Shown: piece by piece, positions 58,423-64,000 of the stretch
How the letters are laid out: each line of letters starts with the position of its first letter
Numbering within the stretch: position 1 is the stretch's first letter
Assembly (NCBI GenBank): GCA_016490735.1
Contig: JAEMWC010000613.1
Span: forward strand, 422,501-486,500
DNA: 64,000 nucleotides
Source: Pachyseris speciosa
Taxonomy: Eukaryota; Cnidaria; Anthozoa; Scleractinia; Pachyseridae
Direction: 5' to 3'
Notes under the pieces: model-generated
What the model was told of the DNA's origin: nothing
Seen by the model: only the letters and a program-made list of their open reading frames with translations
Databases searched by the model: none
Translations under genes and position numbers: made by a program

Positions 58423-59195
58423 CATTCTCGTCCCCAGAGCCTCCGTTTCTTTTGGTAACGTGGTCGGAGAAACGGAAGGCTCTGGTAGCAGCAATTACCG
58501 GATGTCCGTAAATCACGGACATCCGGTAGCGCATGTCATATAGCCAAGAATGTATTTGCTTATGCTCAGATATGTATGCTCAGGGAGGGAGTGACAGTCC
58601 AGGCTTTGGCTTTTATGATGGCTGGCTTGAAAACTGGTTCGGCGAAGCTTTGAAAGAGACTAATTTCATTGAAATTAGAAAATTTACTATGGGAAAAGAG
58701 AACAACAACCTGCCTTGCATGCAGTAGCTGCACAGAAACGAGGCTGGCTGTGTATTTTGCCCACGGGGTTTCGAAAATCGCTGATATTGCAGCTTCTCTC
58801 GTTCGTGGTGGACCATAGATCTTTATACGGTTGAAAGCAGTTGTGTTCTTGTATTTTCGCCACTGAATGTGCTTATTCCCGACCAAACTGAAAAGTTGAA
58901 GGCACTACGTGTTGGCTTGAAGGTTTATAAGCAAGGTAACTAAGACGTAATTCGATCAATTGGTGAGAATGTCAAATTCCCTTGTTGATTTGTGCAAAAT
59001 AAATCTCACTCGTAACGGTAAGTGCAAACGAGTGGCTCTGGGGACGAGAATGAGAGGAAGTGTGCAGTAATTCATCACTTAATTCTTGGTGCGCATTCAT
59101 TTTTTGTCAGCCAATGAAATATTTTGAATTTTTTGGCACGTCCAGAGCTACTCGTCAACGACATTTTAAGACGAGTGGCTCTGGGGACAAGAATG
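58423..59195. mobile_element. MuDR-like MITE with 9-bp target duplication
   Basis: The ends CATTCTCGTCCCCAGAGC and GCTCTGGGGACAAGAATG are inverted, and both are flanked by the exact 9-bp CTTTTAGCT (58414-58422 and 59196-59204). A 9-bp duplication is typical of the Mutator/MULE superfamily. A further copy of the right terminus sits inside at 59035-59052, so the right end is duplicated. A hairpin lies at 58496-58528. No transposase. Confidence 0.8.
58496..58528. repeat. Perfect 14-bp stem hairpin inside the MuDR-like MITE
   Basis: TACCGGATGTCCGT and its exact complement are separated by a 5-base loop. Confidence 0.95.
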
Positions 59196-59204
59196 CTTTT
59201 AGCT

Positions 59205-60160
59205 CTGCTAATTTTAATGGTAATTGATCGACAAGACGGAAATGTATCCACAAATATTCAACTTACCAAGTTTGAAATGATTTAATTGGTGTTACATCAG
59301 ACTTGGGATATGTGAATATCTTCCTGCATGTAATTCCTTCGACACTTCGAAGTTCCCGCTATAATTTTCAAAAATCAGCCTGTTGATCATATATCAAGTA
59401 TCTACCGTCTCACTAACCAAAGTTACAACAAAATGGCTGCCGAAGAGCTGCCAAGTAGAAGGAAAACAAACCGTTTCATGGACATTTTTGCTTCAGTAAT
59501 GCCTCCATTTACTCAAATATCGCACCAGCAAAAGCATGATTTTCTTCTTAAAAAAGGCATTACTTTGATGGTATATTTTTGACAAAAGAATATTGTTTTT
59601 ACGAGCAAAACATTTGAATGCAATGCTGGAAAAACTTGTCTAAAGAGGGACATCCTCTCTTTACACTAAAAAAAACATCGTGAAGGTAAGAGCTGTTTTG
59701 AGAGGTTTCTAAGACAATTTTGTGTCCATTTCGAGTAATATTTTGACCAAAAAAGGCAGCATTTAGAATAAACTATCTTCATTTATTTCTCGATTAAATA
59801 TAGTTGGAACACTGCCTTACCAAATTTTTAGCAATTTAAGCGACAACAACAAAAAGTAAGAAAGTTTAAAATTTCTCCTTCATGCTCTTTATATTTTGTC
59901 GCCCTATTTAAGCGGTGTTTGCGTGCTTTGCGCATGCTTGCGGCCATGTTGACGGCCATGTTGTCAGAATTCTATCTTTTTATATATATATTATTTCTGG
60001 GTCAGCAGTAATTGGCTACTTAGCTGTTGCGAGTCCCTGCCAAACGTATTGATTGTAACGCAACCACCCATTTTACGCGGCACTTATTCGCAACAATAAC
60101 TCAACTTTTTTAGATAAAGCTTCGTTAGCTCTGCACAAATGTTTTGTTTTGACCGGTTCT
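59205..60160. other. Mostly unassigned; short ATG frame at 59433-59582
   Basis: An ATG-started 49-codon frame (MAAEELPSRRKTNRFMDIF..., ending TGA at 59580-59582) on the plus strand has a good start context. Its composition looks coding, but it is short and unrecognised. It may be a fragment of a dispersed repeat. Nothing else was seen. Confidence 0.35.
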
Positions 60161-60191
60161 TTTTTTTGGGGGGGGGGGGGGGGAGGGGGGG
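60161..60191. repeat. T7-G16-A-G7 homopolymer run
   Basis: Sixteen consecutive G at 60168-60183, then A and seven G. It could form G-quadruplexes and is also a common place for sequencing error. Confidence 0.95.
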
Positions 60192-61647
60192 ATTGCTGTT
60201 GTAAATCCAAAACAGGCAACCCAGTAACAAGCAGAGCGTTTGCACACTAACAAGGAAAGAGAGACATCGTCCCTTGATAGCCGGTGATCTATTTGGAATA
60301 AACAGCCATAAGAACGGCGCAAGTGGCAAAGCAAGCAAGGGACCAAGCAAGTTTAGTGTTAGTATAAATGGACTGCTATGGCATAAGAGGACTCACGTTT
60401 TACGCAGCTAAGTGCATTTTTCGTTTTCCGCCCGTCGTTACAAACGATGTCAAAATGCATGGCTATCTAAGTACATTTCAAAAATGCTGATTTATTCTAT
60501 ATCTCTATTAAAGAAAAATAAATGAGGCGCAACTCGAGAGGAAACAATCCTGGATTAATTTTAAGACCATTTCTTCATGTTTGATTCACAATGAACTGTT
60601 ACTTGGAAAACGTTAGTTGAATATCAGTTAAATGCAAGCCTAAAACTAGATTAGTTTATAACCACTTCACAACTACGCACCTTAACTTTTTGTCAGTCGC
60701 CGCGTGTTTTTTCGTATAGAATTTGGAAGAAGAAGCCGCACTCCCAATTCAGTTTGGGCTGAAAAGTTTCGTTATTCGTTCCCGCTTATGCACCTGGTTA
60801 AACATAATCTATAATAAAACTCCCCATCAGTAAAATTTAAGTCCAATATCGAAAACAGTCAGGTATCTCAACCCCACTGAGCCGATCATGGGCAGTGACA
60901 CCCAAAGGGATGATTTTCAAATTGTTACACGTACTTGAACATATCATGCAAGCATTTTGAGACATCAAAAAGGAAAATATACAAAGCCTTAGAATTCGTG
61001 GATATCGGAAGAGCTAAATTAAACGATGAATTTAAACGGAGCAAAATAAATAGTGCCTTTATTGCGGAATAACGCAGAAAATACTATTGCGTGTCAGTGA
61101 ATGTTATCAGACTTTGATTCTGCAGCTGTTTCCACATTACTGATTGGCCGCAATGCACGAGGAAAAGCAATCTCACGTAGTTTTAAACAGAAAAACAAAC
61201 ATTTGCAAACATGCGCAATTGGAGATCACGATGCAAGTCTTAGCTGAAATATTTTCTTCTTCATAAACGATACAGAGGTGTGGCTATTGATTCATTCAAA
61301 CCGTGCAAAAGCGAAAACAAACATAAAAAAAAAAAAAATAGATAAATCCCTGAATTTGAAATAAAAATAGCTGACGATTTGATCTGACCGTCCAGGAGTA
61401 AATAGAAAAATGCTGATAAAAGTTTAAAACGAAAAGAGTGTTGTGATACAATTGATATAATCTGGCTCGTTACTCCGCTACTTCCATTTTTAACGTCCTG
61501 ATCATCCGCGTTAGGCCATACTGTGTTTATCTAAGTTTGGCTGATAAATACAAGTGTAGTTACAATCGTCAAGTATAATGCTAAAGATAACTTGGAGTAT
61601 GTTTTCTTAATAAAAGCCTTCTGCGATCACTAAGCGCCTGGCGCTGC
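60192..61647. other. Unassigned stretch
   Basis: No gene or repeat was recognised, apart from an A-run at about 61326-61339. Confidence 0.45.
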
Positions 61648-61674
61648 TTTTTTTTTTTTTTTTTTTTTTTTTTT
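61648..61674. repeat. Poly-T (27)
   Basis: Twenty-seven T. It could be the tail of a minus-strand retroelement, but no body was identified. Confidence 0.95.
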
Positions 61675-64000
61675 GTATTAGTAAATGGAATTCAGTCTAG
61701 GTGACATCCTTCAAAACCCAACGTAGACGAATTGAGTGATGAGCAGATGTTAAACTGGGGTGTCCATGCCATCAATTGCTAAACATTTAGGCTGATTCAT
61801 TAAGGATGAAGGGACAACTTTAATTTTGCAACAAGCATACCCGGCGGGCCTCAATTCTAGACGGAAGACACTTAGCTTGACATCAGCAATTAACAGCACA
61901 TAATTTCTTCTAAAATATATTAACGATAAAGCACGCAAAAATACTAAATGGAAACATGAAAAAATCCGATGGGAGCTCATCGCCTTGGTTGCGATTAGCA
62001 GCTCGTTATAAATAAAAACAAATGATACTGGATGATAATCTATAGCCTTTCTGAGTTCTGAGTTCAACAATTTTACTCTCTTGGGTTTACTATAAATGTA
62101 AATTAACTGAAAATCGATGCATAGTGAAGCCTTTCATCCGGGTCTCCGAGGAAACAGTCTGTATAGCCCAGATAAAACATGGTAAAATGTTCCCTTTGCT
62201 TTAGTTAAAGAAAAATGACAGATGAAGAATAAAAGGAGAGTGACAGGCAGAATAGCGCTCTTATTCCTTAACAAATTATTTTTAGGAGTCAGAAAATATT
62301 AAATTTTTGCCGGGCCTTTGCTGCATGCTAGTTCACTAGCTAGCTACGTCGTTTTTTAGCATGATGAGCTCATCCAACGAAAGGTATACTTTACTTCGAG
62401 CAGCGAATAATTGTTATAAAAAAACAGTTTGTCTCTAAATCATTTTTGTTTTCCTACGTCACGCCTCTTAGTAGAAGCGATAGCGTGTGCAGCACAGTTG
62501 TTTTTCACCATTCTTAATAGCCCAATTACAACAAAATGTCACACCTGACTTGAATTTCTCTCAAAAACAGCCTATTTCTGCTACTCAGGTTGATAAATAA
62601 TTACTTTGATTGGCGTCATCGACGGCAAAAGTGTCTGGGCTAGCGGCAATTAAAGATATTCTAAATTGCTTAACGCTTCAAGAATAGGAAATGAGTCCTA
62701 AATTTGCGGCAGTATTGCCTCGAGCAAAAGTCCATCGAATCTGCCCGAAAGATATTGCAAACTAAAATAGCTCCGACCTTTTTCGAGTTAAATGAACACT
62801 GTTTTGATAACAAGACATTTACAGGAAATTCGTTTCCAGGGCGTTTCCCTTCAAGCGGGGAAAAGGTCTTGAAAGGAAAAGAGTTAAGAGGTGTATTTGA
62901 AAATGTAGAAATCTCACTGAAAGACAATGGGTCCTCGGTCAATCACGGCATCGATCATCATTTGAGATAAGCATATCATCAGCGTTTGAATTTTACCTGT
63001 CTGGTAGGGCAGAAGCCTTTATACACCTGCAAATTATCACATCAGCACATTGAGAACTTTTGGTGAGGGGGCGAGGACAGAAGAGTTGCTTCATCAGTAT
63101 TTCAGATGTCTGTGCAATTTAAAATATTCGGCTTCCGAGTCTTGACAATTGCAGTGACAACAAAGTGGGACCCAGGGGTGCTGGGAGTGCACTTAACTCC
63201 TCTTATGATTCAAGGGGCACTGCTGAATGTGTGTTTAAACAACACACTTCATCGTTATTTGTCTAAATAAAGTAACTTACAGCCCCCACCCCTCCCCCAC
63301 TCCTGTTAACATTCTGAAGTAGCAAGAGAAAAACACGAGAATGGGCGTAGGAGAATGAACTCACGTCTGCTAAACTCTCACGATGTATTGGGAGAAAAGA
63401 CAATTGCTAGTGATAAAATGTTTCACTTAAGAACGAACCAGTCAGTGAATTTTGTTACTTGAGAATTTGACTTGGTGTAGAATATTTCCTCTCTTTATTT
63501 CAGAGAGCTATAATGAATTTCATTGTCAAGATGTGTTTGCAACCAATTCAACTTGCTGGTTTAATTTGTGATAAGCTGGTGGGCGGGACATGAGATTCAC
63601 AGATAATTCATTTACTGGCGTCAAACAGATTGTAAACGTAGATGGTTACCTGTCAAAAAGAAAGTGGCAAAATTGTCTGGTGTATTAAACCAGCTAAGTG
63701 ACAAAAATAGATAAAACAAACAACAGACCGCAGTACGTTTTGATTGTGACCAACGGTTGCAACACGAAGGCGTTTTGCCGTCAGTCTAGAATTGTATGAT
63801 ATGTCTCATCAGGAGGACCTCAAGTGAGCGAAATTTTAAGCCTGGACTAACACGGATTGGCGCACGTCATATCAGATTAGAGCGCTCGGATTTTACACCG
63901 TGAAACAAATCGGGCTACAAAGCTGTGAATAATATATAAGTTTACTGGTTTCAGATGCCACCTTGTTTGAGCGATTGTGGGTTACCAGCCACTAATTATG
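61675..64000. other. Unassigned right edge
   Basis: Open frames such as 61750-62070 (minus) and 62704-62970 (plus, beginning on TTG) lack motifs. No RNA gene or element was recognised. Confidence 0.45.

Noticed and set aside
58566..58886. 106-codon minus-strand protein
   Set aside because: Falls inside the MuDR-like MITE and lacks motifs; probably transposon filler that happens to be open.
60125..60350. Proline-rich protein on the minus strand
   Set aside because: The proline run is only the translation of the G16/G7 homopolymer.

Overview
This window is eukaryotic, intron-bearing, AT-rich DNA. It has no bacterial-style gene packing. Hammerhead-bearing Penelope-like retroelements, tRNA-derived SINEs and many kinds of MITE suggest an anthozoan cnidarian, probably a stony coral. 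That assignment is an inference from repeat families, not from a marker gene.

Host-gene signal is sparse. The best candidates are two small single-coding-exon genes on the minus strand (18411-18662 and 38931-39173). Each encodes an 80-83 residue protein with one canonical BH3 motif followed by a C-terminal hydrophobic anchor, and each has a good splice acceptor just upstream of the ATG. They look like diverged paralogous BH3-only death-regulator genes. Other candidates are an unrecognised 252-residue basic protein (10098-10856, plus), a coding exon with a consensus splice donor (4346-4614, minus) and two weaker exon candidates (16774-16979 and 51074-51212, plus).

Layout. 0-7.5 kb: a MITE next to a TA-flanked pogo/Tc1-like element carrying a HIRAN-like fragment, an old direct duplication, a dead hAT transposase tail, a decayed copy of a multicopy cnidarian gene family and a SINE. 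7.5-19 kb: mostly unassigned, with the 252-residue gene, a diverged duplication, a foldback/SINE composite and the first BH3 gene. 19.1-30.96 kb: a young tandem segmental amplification (period about 4.71 kb, 2.5 copies) carrying a MITE and a dead, 5'-inverted Penelope-like element with hammerhead ribozyme motifs on both strands. 31-39 kb: mostly featureless, ending with the second BH3 gene. 39.7-46.5 kb: several MITEs, a perfect palindrome and a 632-bp head-to-head retrozyme-like insertion with two perfect hammerhead cores and a 14-bp target duplication. 46.57-57.67 kb: possibly one 11.1-kb CACTG-ended DNA transposon holding an 82-bp minisatellite, a 1.6-kb TA-flanked element and a palindromic SINE pair. 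57.7-64 kb: a MuDR-like MITE with a 9-bp target duplication, homopolymer runs and unassigned DNA.

No operon or pathway can be read from the window. Its main themes are mobile-element biology, especially self-cleaving ribozymes, and a possible local pair of apoptosis regulators.
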